The notes under the pieces are model-generated. The model was not told the origin of the DNA. It did not search any database and saw only the letters and a list, made by a program, of their open reading frames with translations. 41,006 nt of DNA from Acidovorax sp. (lineage in GTDB: Bacteria; Pseudomonadota; Gammaproteobacteria; Burkholderiales; Burkholderiaceae_C). Location of the stretch: NCBI GenBank assembly GCA_018780365.1, contig JADMJR010000124.1:1-41006 (forward strand), given 5' to 3'. Both the position numbers and the translations under genes were made by a program. Every line of letters starts with the position of its first letter. Position 1 is the first letter of the stretch. Of the stretch, positions 17,540 to 24,775 are shown one piece after another.

Positions 17540-18511
17540 ATGAAAAAATTTGCTCTGGCAGCCGTTGCGGCAGCTGCGCTGACGGCTGGTGTGGCTCAGG
17601 CTTATCAAGTCGGTACGTTCTCCAACGGCTTGGTGGTTCCTAACGTGATCCACAATGGCGCTGCCAACACGACCGCTGTCGGCTTGGTGAACCAATCCGG
17701 CCGCACGATCCCCGTGTTCTGGACCTGGTTCGACCAGAACTCCAACCACGGTGTGGACGGCTGCTTCCCCATGACCAACAAGCAGTACACCGGTTTCAAC
17801 TGGGCTACGGCTTCCGGCGTTGGCATGGAAGGCAAGCGCGGTTACCTCGTGTTCGCCGTGGGTTCGGGTGGTGCTGCTCTGACCGCTGCTACGGCTTGCG
17901 CTCCTGCAAACGCCACGCTGGCTACCAGTGCTGATGCTGCTACGGCCGCTCAACTGGCTGGCAATGCGTTCTATGTGGACGTCGCTGGCAAGAGCGTGGC
18001 CTTCACGCCTGTGATCGACGGTCCTCTGACCCTGGCTGCTCTGACCAATCTGTCGACGATGGATTCCCAGAGCCTGGTGAACGTGACTGGTGCCGCAACG
18101 GTGGCTCCTACGACCCAACTGTCGCTGCGTTATTTCATCGACGGCGCTGTGAACGCTGGCAATGACACGCGCATCACTGTGTGGTCCACGGGCAACCAAA
18201 TCGGTACGCACACTGTCAACATCTATGACAACGCGCAAAACCGCCAGTCCGTGAACTTCCCTCTGGCAGAAAGCGAACTGTCGTGGTTCGATCCTGAAAC
18301 CATCGCCGGCCGCCCTGCTGCGTTCCTGGACGGTATCATCGAATGGAACCCAGGCGTGACTCCATCCGGCGCTCCAGTGGCTCCTGCTCTGGTCGGCCCT
18401 CTGCTGTCCGCTGGTGGTGGCTCTGTGGTGGCTTACTCCACCATCGTGGCTCCTGCCTTCGGTGCTGTGCAAACGCTGCTGGGCGCACACCGCCTGTCCG
18501 GCGCATTCTAA
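17540..18511 (+). CDS. abundant secreted protein of unknown family
   Basis: A 323-residue exported protein that I do not recognise. The Sec signal MKKFALAAVAAAALTAGVAQA is cleaved before Tyr22, leaving ~302 residues rich in Ala, Thr, Val, Gly and Asn, with a predicted all-beta look (TTAVGLVNQSGRTIPVFWTW, LSLRYFIDGAVNAGNDTRIT). Only two cysteines occur, Cys75 and Cys120, able to form one disulfide. There is no lipobox, LPXTG or autotransporter domain. Codon use is strongly biased, with frequent GCT and GGT unlike its neighbours. It has a strong promoter, AAGGA ribosome-binding site and double terminator, so expression is probably very high. Position next to a complete secretion operon makes it the best candidate cargo. 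Confidence 0.85.
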   Translation: MKKFALAAVAAAALTAGVAQAYQVGTFSNGLVVPNVIHNGAANTTAVGLVNQSGRTIPVFWTWFDQNSNHGVDGCFPMTNKQYTGFNWATASGVGMEGKRGYLVFAVGSGGAALTAATACAPANATLATSADAATAAQLAGNAFYVDVAGKSVAFTPVIDGPLTLAALTNLSTMDSQSLVNVTGAATVAPTTQLSLRYFIDGAVNAGNDTRITVWSTGNQIGTHTVNIYDNAQNRQSVNFPLAESELSWFDPETIAGRPAAFLDGIIEWNPGVTPSGAPVAPALVGPLLSAGGGSVVAYSTIVAPAFGAVQTLLGAHRLSGAF

Positions 18512-18553
18512 TGACTTGATGGTGCGGCTTGCCGCGCCAGAGAGGCTTAGACT

Positions 18554-18572
18554 GGGTGGCCTTGTGCCACCC
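18554..18572 (+). terminator. first hairpin of a tandem terminator
   Basis: GGGTGGC (18554-18560) and GCCACCC (18566-18572) form a seven-base perfect stem with loop CTTGT. It starts 42 bases after the stop of the abundant secreted protein and is followed at once by a second hairpin. Confidence 0.6.
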
Positions 18573-18573
18573 T

Positions 18574-18609
18574 CAAAACAAATAGCGCCTTTTGGCGCTA
18601 TTTGTTTTG
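18574..18609 (+). terminator. second hairpin of a tandem terminator
   Basis: CAAAACAAATAGCGCC (18574-18589) and its exact complement (18594-18609) form a 16-base perfect stem with a TTTT loop. The right arm is T-rich (TATTTGTTTTG) and can act as the U-tract. The symmetry would allow termination on either strand. It separates the highly expressed gene from the next lipoprotein gene, which starts 25 bases further on. Confidence 0.8.
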
Positions 18610-18634
18610 GTGTGTCAAAAATAGGAATTCTGAA

Positions 18635-19783
18635 ATGGTATTGGGGCGCCCTTTTCAGGTGGTTGCGGCCACCGCTGTTGTGCTGCTGCTCGCAGCTTGC
18701 CAATCCATATCTGTGTCGCCACAGGGGGGGCAGGCTGGAGCTGCTTCGGTCCGTAGTGAGTCTTCCGCGCAGCAGCAGCTTGCGCGTACGGGGATTGACG
18801 TGAACATGGCCTGGGGGGGGCAGTTGCGTTGTGGTGCAGCAGGTTGTCGGCTGGTGGCTGTGGAGCATGAAAAGAGCACCGTGGTGCTCTATGAGGTGCA
18901 GGGGCGCCAGGCGCGCCTGCTGGACAGGCAATCCGTGGCCTATCACCCCGACAGTGCCATCTGGCTCTCCGACGACCTGGTGGTCGCGGCGGTGGAGAAC
19001 AGCTTCAGCCTGGATGTGTTCCGTGTAGTGCAGGGGCGTTTGCAGCCCCTGCGCCAGATTCCTATCGGGATTTCGCCACGCGATGTGGTGTTGGTGCAGG
19101 CGTCTGAAGGGCGCTTCCAGCTGCTGGCCACGCCCTACAGCGGTAAGGAGGTGGTCTGGGTGGACTACGCACCGGATCAGCCCGAAGCCGCCACCCGCAT
19201 ACAGCGCGCCAAATGGTGCGAGGCGCCCTGGCATCCTGTGCGTGTACAGCGTGCACCTGGCGCGCCTGCCGGGGGGGTGGTGGCTGCTTGCCTGGATGAG
19301 AAGCGCGTGGTGTTTGTGCCGGAGGGTAGCCTGCAGGAGTCTGCGCGCAATCTGTTGACGGTGCCTGTGGAGACTCGCATCGTTCCACGCCAAACCCGGC
19401 CGTCTCCCTCTGGTCGATGGTTGTATGTGGCGCTGGAGACGGGTGGCCGCAACCTGCGCTTCAACATGGACAGCGGGGAACTTCAGTGGATCGCAGCCCC
19501 TCAACCTGTGGGGACCGTGAGCGTGTTGCCATTGACCGACGATCTGGTGATCTGGGCGATGGATTCGCGTTTGAGCCTGCAGCGCCTGGATGCTGATGGT
19601 ACGGTGCTGGAGACCCGCTGGTTGCCGGTGGATGGTTTTGCCACTGGCTTGCAACTGGTGGATGCCGATGCGGATGGTGTGCAGGATCTCGTGGTCTACA
19701 ACTCTGCCGCGCTGCCCAAGAAAATGGGTGTTGAAATAATCTATGGGCCCCTGTGGGAACAGGCGCAGCCCCAAATGCCATAA
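18635..19783 (+). CDS. propeller-like lipoprotein of unknown function
   Basis: A 382-residue protein with a clear lipoprotein signal (VVAATAVVLLLAAC, Cys22). The body has repeating strand-turn units such as DSAIWLSDDLVVAAVENSF, SPSGRWLYVALETGG and LPLTDDLVIWAMDSR. These suggest a beta-propeller of the YVTN or FG-GAP style; DADADGVQDLVVYN near the end is FG-GAP-like and may bind calcium. AGGA at 18622-18625 supports ATG 18635. It is 14 bases upstream of the prolyl isomerase gene, so the two are probably co-expressed. A role as an outer-membrane assembly or anchoring factor is a guess. It might depend on read-through of the terminator just upstream. Confidence 0.7.
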   Translation: MVLGRPFQVVAATAVVLLLAACQSISVSPQGGQAGAASVRSESSAQQQLARTGIDVNMAWGGQLRCGAAGCRLVAVEHEKSTVVLYEVQGRQARLLDRQSVAYHPDSAIWLSDDLVVAAVENSFSLDVFRVVQGRLQPLRQIPIGISPRDVVLVQASEGRFQLLATPYSGKEVVWVDYAPDQPEAATRIQRAKWCEAPWHPVRVQRAPGAPAGGVVAACLDEKRVVFVPEGSLQESARNLLTVPVETRIVPRQTRPSPSGRWLYVALETGGRNLRFNMDSGELQWIAAPQPVGTVSVLPLTDDLVIWAMDSRLSLQRLDADGTVLETRWLPVDGFATGLQLVDADADGVQDLVVYNSAALPKKMGVEIIYGPLWEQAQPQMP

Positions 19784-19797
19784 AGAGGACGAAAGAG

Positions 19798-20739
19798 ATG
19801 ATGCTGAAATTCAAGCATGTAGCGGCTGCTGTATTGTGTATGACGCTGGCCTCGGTCTGGGCCCAGCAGGCCAAGCCATTGGCCCGCTTGGCCAATGGCG
19901 AGGTGGTGAGCGAGCAGGATCTGTCGGACTACTTGGACAATCGGATTGATCTTCGGCAGGTTGCGCGCAATGCCTGGGGGGTGGAGGGTGTGGTGCAGGA
20001 AATGGCCATGACCCGTGCGCTGGTGCTTGATGGCGGGCGTCTGGGCCTGCCGCGCAGAGATGGTGAGGGTACGCCCAAGCGGTTTGACGACGTCTATGGC
20101 CTGGCTGTCTACAAAAAACTGGCCCCGGCCTGTGAGGCGCCGGCCAACGAACAGGAGGCGCGCAAATACTTCGATTCGCACCCTCAAGCCTTTGTGGTGC
20201 CAGCGCAAGCGCGTGTAGAGCGCATTATTTTGCCGGCCACAACGGAAATCGGGGGGGGGTCAGCCATGGCCTGGCTGCAGGACCAGGCCCGTGCTGTGAT
20301 CACTGGCAAGCGCAAGTTCGGCCTGATCGCGATGCGCGCAAAGGGCGAGTATTCGCTGGATGCGCAGGGCGATCTGGGGTGGATCACCCTGGATGGCGAT
20401 CACACCATCATGCGCGCCTTGAAGACGGTGAAGGCGGGTGAGTTGCTGGGGCCCGTGCAGGACGATGAATTTGTCTACCTGTTCTCGGTGCTGCAAAAGC
20501 GCGAGGCGCGCCAGTTGTCGTGGGACGAGTCCAAGTCTTTTGCTGCCACCCGTGCCGTCAGCTATTGCCGCGAAGAGGCGCAGACCCAGATGCGCGCGGA
20601 TTTGTTCAAGCGCTATGGTGTGGAGATTGACCGTGCGGCCATTCGTGAACTGGTAGCCAAGGCCAACAGCGCGAACGCTGTAACAGACAAGGCGGCTGGC
20701 AAGCCCGACGAAAAGGCCGACGCGAAGCCGCAGCAATAG
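19798..20739 (+). CDS. periplasmic parvulin-type peptidyl-prolyl isomerase, EpsD/SurA-like
   Basis: A 313-residue predicted periplasmic chaperone with signal MMLKFKHVAAAVLCMTLASVWA. Its N-terminal helical region resembles the SurA/PpiD type (RLANGEVVSEQDLSDYLDN). The parvulin (PPIC) domain follows at residues ~138-240 (ARVERIILPATTE to GDLGWITLDGDHTIMRAL and GPVQDDEFVYLFSVLQKR). It has a charged Lys/Ala-rich tail. The upstream GAGGACGAAAGAG gives a good ribosome-binding site for ATG 19798, with ATG 19801 as an alternative. Proteins of this kind are often called EpsD in exopolysaccharide clusters. It may assist folding or outer-membrane delivery of the neighbouring secreted protein. Confidence 0.82.
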   Translation: MMLKFKHVAAAVLCMTLASVWAQQAKPLARLANGEVVSEQDLSDYLDNRIDLRQVARNAWGVEGVVQEMAMTRALVLDGGRLGLPRRDGEGTPKRFDDVYGLAVYKKLAPACEAPANEQEARKYFDSHPQAFVVPAQARVERIILPATTEIGGGSAMAWLQDQARAVITGKRKFGLIAMRAKGEYSLDAQGDLGWITLDGDHTIMRALKTVKAGELLGPVQDDEFVYLFSVLQKREARQLSWDESKSFAATRAVSYCREEAQTQMRADLFKRYGVEIDRAAIRELVAKANSANAVTDKAAGKPDEKADAKPQQ

Positions 20740-20777
20740 TCCCTGGGCTGCGTTGGGCGGGTCCCTGCAGGCGGTTT

Positions 20778-20786
20778 TGTTAGACT
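20778..20786 (+). promoter_or_regulatory. possible extended -10 promoter
   Basis: TGT-TAGACT forms an extended -10 element 39 bases upstream of the next glycosyltransferase ATG. No good -35 is visible. It could start the second polysaccharide operon after the isomerase gene. Confidence 0.3.
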
Positions 20787-20824
20787 CATGGGTTCGCCTT
20801 CTCTAGGACTTGCTGTTGCATCGC

Positions 20825-21802
20825 ATGGCTGATATTCGAGCGTCTGTATTAATACCAGTCAAAAATGGTGGCCCCCTGCTGGGGGATGTGCTGGAAGCGG
20901 TGCTGGCCCAGCAGGCACCGTGGCCTTTTGAGGTGATCGTGGTGGACTCTGGTTCGTCGGATGGTTCCGTCGAGCTGGCACGCCGCTATGGCGTGCGCGT
21001 TGAAACCATTCCTGCTGCGGAGTTCGGCCACGGGCGCACGCGTAACTTTCTGGCGTCGATGGCGGCGGGTGAGTTTCTGGTGTTCATCACACAGGACGCC
21101 CGGCCCGCCAGCCCGCTGTGGCTGGCCAACATGGTGCAAGGCTGCGATTCTGATCCTGCGGTGGCGGGGGCCTTTGGTCCCCACCGGGCCCACCCTCACG
21201 CCCGGCATGTCACGCATTGCGAGTTGAACCAGCACTTTGCTGGTTTTGGCGACGAGCTGTCGGTGGTGCGCATGGATGACCGTGCACGTTTTGCCACCGA
21301 TCCCGGTTACCGGCAGTGGCTGCATTTTTTCTCCAGCAACAACTCGTGCATCCGCCGCTCGGTGTGGGAGCAGTTGCCCTTGCCCGAAGTGGCCTTTGCC
21401 GAAGACCAGACCTGGGCCTTGCGCGCCATCGAGGCGGGCCATGCCAAGGCTTTTGTTCCCGATGCGGTGGTGTACCACTCGCACGATTTTGGCGTGTGGG
21501 AGACATTGCAGCGCAACTTTGACGAGGCGCGCTCTTTCAACCTCTATTTCGGCTACCGCATCCAGGACAGCCTGCCCCGGGCACTGAGGTCGGCCGCGCA
21601 CCTTGCCAAGCGGGATCTGGCGTGGCTGCGCACGGGTGGGTTGCGGGGCTGGCGCCTGTTCAAGAATGCCGGGTACATGGCCTGCATCGAGCTGGCGCGT
21701 GTGGTGGGGCAATACCTGGGGACGCGCCACGACCGCCTGCCCGCATGGCTGTTGCGGTCGGTGTCGCGCGATGAGCAATTGCAGCGCGCGGGGGCGGCCT
21801 GA
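20825..21802 (+). CDS. GT2 family glycosyltransferase, rhamnosyltransferase-like
   Basis: A 325-residue inverting glycosyltransferase. ASVLIPVKNGG and VIVVDSGSSDGSVELARRYG form the nucleotide-binding part, FITQDARP is the DXD-like region, and FAEDQTWALRAIEAG carries the ED catalytic base. The C-terminal part (LRGWRLFKNAGYMACIELARV) is amphipathic and may touch the membrane. The architecture is like rhamnosyltransferases of O-antigen clusters. ATG 20825 is chosen; TTG 20816 has a better distance from AGGA at 20805-20808 and would add three residues. The next gene follows after two bases. Confidence 0.85.
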   Translation: MADIRASVLIPVKNGGPLLGDVLEAVLAQQAPWPFEVIVVDSGSSDGSVELARRYGVRVETIPAAEFGHGRTRNFLASMAAGEFLVFITQDARPASPLWLANMVQGCDSDPAVAGAFGPHRAHPHARHVTHCELNQHFAGFGDELSVVRMDDRARFATDPGYRQWLHFFSSNNSCIRRSVWEQLPLPEVAFAEDQTWALRAIEAGHAKAFVPDAVVYHSHDFGVWETLQRNFDEARSFNLYFGYRIQDSLPRALRSAAHLAKRDLAWLRTGGLRGWRLFKNAGYMACIELARVVGQYLGTRHDRLPAWLLRSVSRDEQLQRAGAA

Positions 21803-21804
21803 CC

Positions 21805-23031
21805 ATGGCATTGAACCTCAAGAAAAAGATCTGGCGCGTCAAGGAGATGGTGCGCAAGGAAGGGGTCCTCCCGGCTCTGCGTGCCGTGGTGCGCCGCCTG
21901 CGCCAGGGGCCTGGCCGCTATGTCGATGTTTTTCGGCATTACGACTTTGCCCTGCCCTACGTGCTGCCAGCTGTGCCGGGCGATGCCAGGGCTGGAACCC
22001 TTCTGTGGTTCATTCCTGATTTCAACCTGGGCTCGGGCGGGCACCTCAATATCTTCCGCACGATCTGGCATCTGGAGCAGATGGGCTACACGTCCACCAT
22101 CGTGATTGGCAAGCCCGTCATGCACCAGAACGCAGACGAAGCCCGCGATGAAATCCGCGAGCATTTCTTCCCGTTGCAGGCTCAGGTACTGCTGGGGCTG
22201 GACCAACTGCCCCCCTGCGAGTTTGCCCTGGCCACGGGCTGGGATACGGCCTATGCGGTGCGGGCGTTCACGGGCGCCCAGCACAAGCTGTATTTTGTGC
22301 AGGACTATGAGCCGCACTTTTACCCGGTGGGGTCGGAGTCGGTGCTGGCTGAGAACACCTACCATTTTGGGTTCTTTGGCATCACTGCGGGTGGTTGGTT
22401 GGCCCACAAGCTGGCGCAGGAATACGGCATGACCACCCACCCGGTCGGTTTTGGGGTGGAGCTGGAGCGTTACCGCCGGATGCCGCGCCGCGAGCCGGAG
22501 ATCCGCCGCGTGTTCTTCTACGCACGCCCTCCAACGCCGCGCCGAGCGTTTGAAATGGGCCTGCTGGTGCTGAACGCCGTGTGGCAGCGTTTGCCCGATG
22601 TGCAGTTTGTGCTGGCAGGGTGGGATACGGCCGGCTACCACATTCCGTTTCCGCACCTGGGTTGTGGCACGGTGGCGCTGGACGACCTGCCAGACCTGTA
22701 CAGCCAGTGCGATGCGGCGCTGGTGTTGTCTCTGACCAATGCATCCTTGCTTCCCTTGGAGTTGATGGCCAGCGGCTGTGCTGTGGTGTCCAACCGGGGC
22801 GCCAATGTGGAATGGTTGCTCAACGACGATGTGGTCATGTTGGCCGAAACGTCACCCGAAGGCCTGGCGGACGCCGTGTGCGCTTTGCTTCAGGATGATG
22901 AGCGGCGCCACGCCATGAGCCTGCGTGCCGAGGCGTTCGCCCGGGGGCTGACCTGGGACGCTGTGGCCCGGGATTTTGAGGCGGGGCTGCAGCGTGCCCG
23001 TGCACACAACCATCCGCGAGGCGAATTCTGA
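21805..23031 (+). CDS. WsaF-like GT4 glycosyltransferase
   Basis: A 408-residue GT-B fold glycosyltransferase. The segment LLWFIPDFNLGSGGHLNIFR near residues 67-86 is the pattern I know from WsaF, the beta-1,2-rhamnosyltransferase of Geobacillus S-layer glycan synthesis. QDYEPHFYPVGSES and the C-terminal SLTNASLLPLELMASGCAVV (E-x-ASG loop) also fit. The N-terminal ~40 residues are basic and helical (LKKKIWRVKEMVRKEGVLPA), a possible membrane-docking helix. The stop overlaps the start of the epimerase gene (TGATG). Donor dTDP-rhamnose is likely given rfbBDAC in the same locus. Confidence 0.8.
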   Translation: MALNLKKKIWRVKEMVRKEGVLPALRAVVRRLRQGPGRYVDVFRHYDFALPYVLPAVPGDARAGTLLWFIPDFNLGSGGHLNIFRTIWHLEQMGYTSTIVIGKPVMHQNADEARDEIREHFFPLQAQVLLGLDQLPPCEFALATGWDTAYAVRAFTGAQHKLYFVQDYEPHFYPVGSESVLAENTYHFGFFGITAGGWLAHKLAQEYGMTTHPVGFGVELERYRRMPRREPEIRRVFFYARPPTPRRAFEMGLLVLNAVWQRLPDVQFVLAGWDTAGYHIPFPHLGCGTVALDDLPDLYSQCDAALVLSLTNASLLPLELMASGCAVVSNRGANVEWLLNDDVVMLAETSPEGLADAVCALLQDDERRHAMSLRAEAFARGLTWDAVARDFEAGLQRARAHNHPRGEF

Positions 23032-23951
23032 TGCGTTGTGCGATCTTGGGCGGGGCGGGCTTTTTGGGGCGCCACATCGGGCGTTCTATGGCGGTGGCAG
23101 GCATGGATGTGTGGTCGGTAGACCGGTCGCTGCCGTTGCCGGGCAGTGCCCCCTGGCTGGCTGGTGAGGTGCAGGCCGACTGTTTTGACCTGTCCTCCTG
23201 GTGGGACCGGGTGGGTGGCGCCGATGTGATTGTTCACCTGGCCTCGTCCACGGTGCCCGCGACGGCGAGTGAAGACCCGGTCCAGGATGCCCAAACGAAT
23301 CTGGTGGGAACTTTGCGCCTGCTGCAGGCCCTGCGCCAGAAAGCAGCGCGCCCCAGGTTGTTGTTTGCCTCGTCGGGTGGGGCTGTGTATGGGCGGCCGC
23401 AGTTCGTTCCGCTGAACGAAGCGCACCCGACCATGCCGATGGGCGCCTATGGGGCCACCAAGCTGGCAATCGAGCACCATTTGCGTATTGAAGAGGCTCA
23501 GCATGGCCTGCCGAGCCGCATCCTGCGGTTGAGCAACCCGTATGGCGAGTGGCAACAGCCCCACGGTGTGCAAGGAGTGATTGCGGTGTTTGCGCATCGC
23601 GCATTGCATGGCCAGTCGCTGGACGTATGGGGCGATGGCTCTGTGGTGCGGGATTTCGTCTACGCTGCCGATGTGGGGCGAGCCTTTGTGAGCGCAGCGC
23701 GCCATGAAGGGCCGACGAGGACTTTCAACATTGGCGGCGGTACAGGCCACAGTGTCAACGACATCATTCACACCCTGGAGCGTTTGCTGGGCAAGGCTGT
23801 GGAGCGGCGGGTTTTTCCGGCGCGTCCATTCGATCCCCCGGTCAACGTGCTGGACATTCAGCGCGCCCAGGAGGAACTATTGTGGGCGCCAGCGATGGCT
23901 TTTGAGGAAGGCGTGGCCATGTCAGTGCAATGGTTGCGGACGGTGCCATGA
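23031..23951 (+). CDS. NAD-dependent epimerase/dehydratase
   Basis: An extended SDR of 306 residues, probably a nucleotide-sugar epimerase or dehydratase. MRCAILGGAGFLGRHIGR has the GxxGxxG NAD site. SSGGAVYG supplies the Ser/Thr region, and YGATK the catalytic Tyr/Lys. LDVWGDGSVVRDFVYAADVG is typical of UDP-glucose 4-epimerase-like enzymes. It could make UDP-galactose or a related sugar for this polysaccharide. Substrate cannot be told from sequence alone. The start overlaps the preceding stop, and the stop overlaps the Wzm start in ATGA. Confidence 0.8.
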   Translation: MRCAILGGAGFLGRHIGRSMAVAGMDVWSVDRSLPLPGSAPWLAGEVQADCFDLSSWWDRVGGADVIVHLASSTVPATASEDPVQDAQTNLVGTLRLLQALRQKAARPRLLFASSGGAVYGRPQFVPLNEAHPTMPMGAYGATKLAIEHHLRIEEAQHGLPSRILRLSNPYGEWQQPHGVQGVIAVFAHRALHGQSLDVWGDGSVVRDFVYAADVGRAFVSAARHEGPTRTFNIGGGTGHSVNDIIHTLERLLGKAVERRVFPARPFDPPVNVLDIQRAQEELLWAPAMAFEEGVAMSVQWLRTVP

Positions 23952-24772
23952 CGCGCCCGGAATCCTCTGTGACAGCCGTGTCTTCGGCCGCCCCCAGGAA
24001 TGCACGCCAGTTGTGGGTCTTGTGGCGCTACTGGATGGTGCGGGAGTTCAAGACCCGCTATGCGGGGTCGGTGCTGGGGTTTGCCTGGGCGTTTGTTCAG
24101 CCCCTGGCTTCCCTGGCCATCTTCTATGTGCTGTTTGGCCTGGTGCTCGCCGTGCGGGTGCCCGGGCTCGATGTGAACAATGGTTATCTGTTGCATCTGC
24201 TGGCCGGGCTGGCGGTGTGGCTGCCTTTTACCGATGCCATTGGGCGGGGTGTGGGGTGCCTGGCAGCGTACGAGGATTTCTTGCGCAAGCAGCCTATGCC
24301 CGCAGAGATCCTGCCCGCCGTGTCGGTGGGCGGTAGCCTGCTGGTTTTGGGCATCGGGTACGGGTTGCTGCTGGTGCTGTCGGTGGGCCAGGGCGTGGGG
24401 CCTTATGCATCGTTGGCCTGGTTGCCCGTGCTGGTGCTGGCCCAGATTGCGCTGACCTATGGCCTCACGCTGTTGCTGAGCATGGCGCATTTCTTGTGGC
24501 GCGATGTGGGTTCCATGGTGGCTTTTGGCTTGCAGCTGTGGTTTTACGTCACGCCCATCGTGTACCCGCTGTCCCAGGTGCCTGAGCAGTTTCACCGCTG
24601 GTTTTTATTCAACCCGCTGGCCTGCCTGGTGCTGATGGTGCAAGGAACGGTGCTGCACATGCCCGTGCCTCCAGGGACGCCTGTGGCTTTGGCTGTGTGG
24701 GTGGTGCTGCTTGGTGGTGGTGGATGGTGGTTCTTCCGTTCGATGAAGTCCGCACTGGGCGAGGCCTTGTAA
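23948..24772 (+). CDS. wzm: polysaccharide ABC exporter permease Wzm
   Basis: An inner-membrane permease of 274 residues with about six spans. LWRYWMVREFKTRYAGSVLG is the typical amphipathic gate helix before the first span. AWAFVQPLASLAIFYVLFGLV and the WFYVTPIVYPLSQVPEQF re-entrant region fit the ABC-2 O-antigen/teichoic exporter family. It forms a dimer that, with Wzt, moves an undecaprenyl-linked glycan across the membrane. ATG 23948 overlaps the epimerase stop. Wzt begins three bases after its stop. Confidence 0.92.
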   Translation: MTRPESSVTAVSSAAPRNARQLWVLWRYWMVREFKTRYAGSVLGFAWAFVQPLASLAIFYVLFGLVLAVRVPGLDVNNGYLLHLLAGLAVWLPFTDAIGRGVGCLAAYEDFLRKQPMPAEILPAVSVGGSLLVLGIGYGLLLVLSVGQGVGPYASLAWLPVLVLAQIALTYGLTLLLSMAHFLWRDVGSMVAFGLQLWFYVTPIVYPLSQVPEQFHRWFLFNPLACLVLMVQGTVLHMPVPPGTPVALAVWVVLLGGGGWWFFRSMKSALGEAL

Positions 24773-24775
24773 ATC

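Noticed and set aside
17525..19774. 749-codon minus-strand open frame across the secreted protein and lipoprotein genes
   Set aside because: It spans a strong terminator and two plus-strand genes with signal peptides and ribosome-binding sites. Its composition is low-complexity and without motifs.
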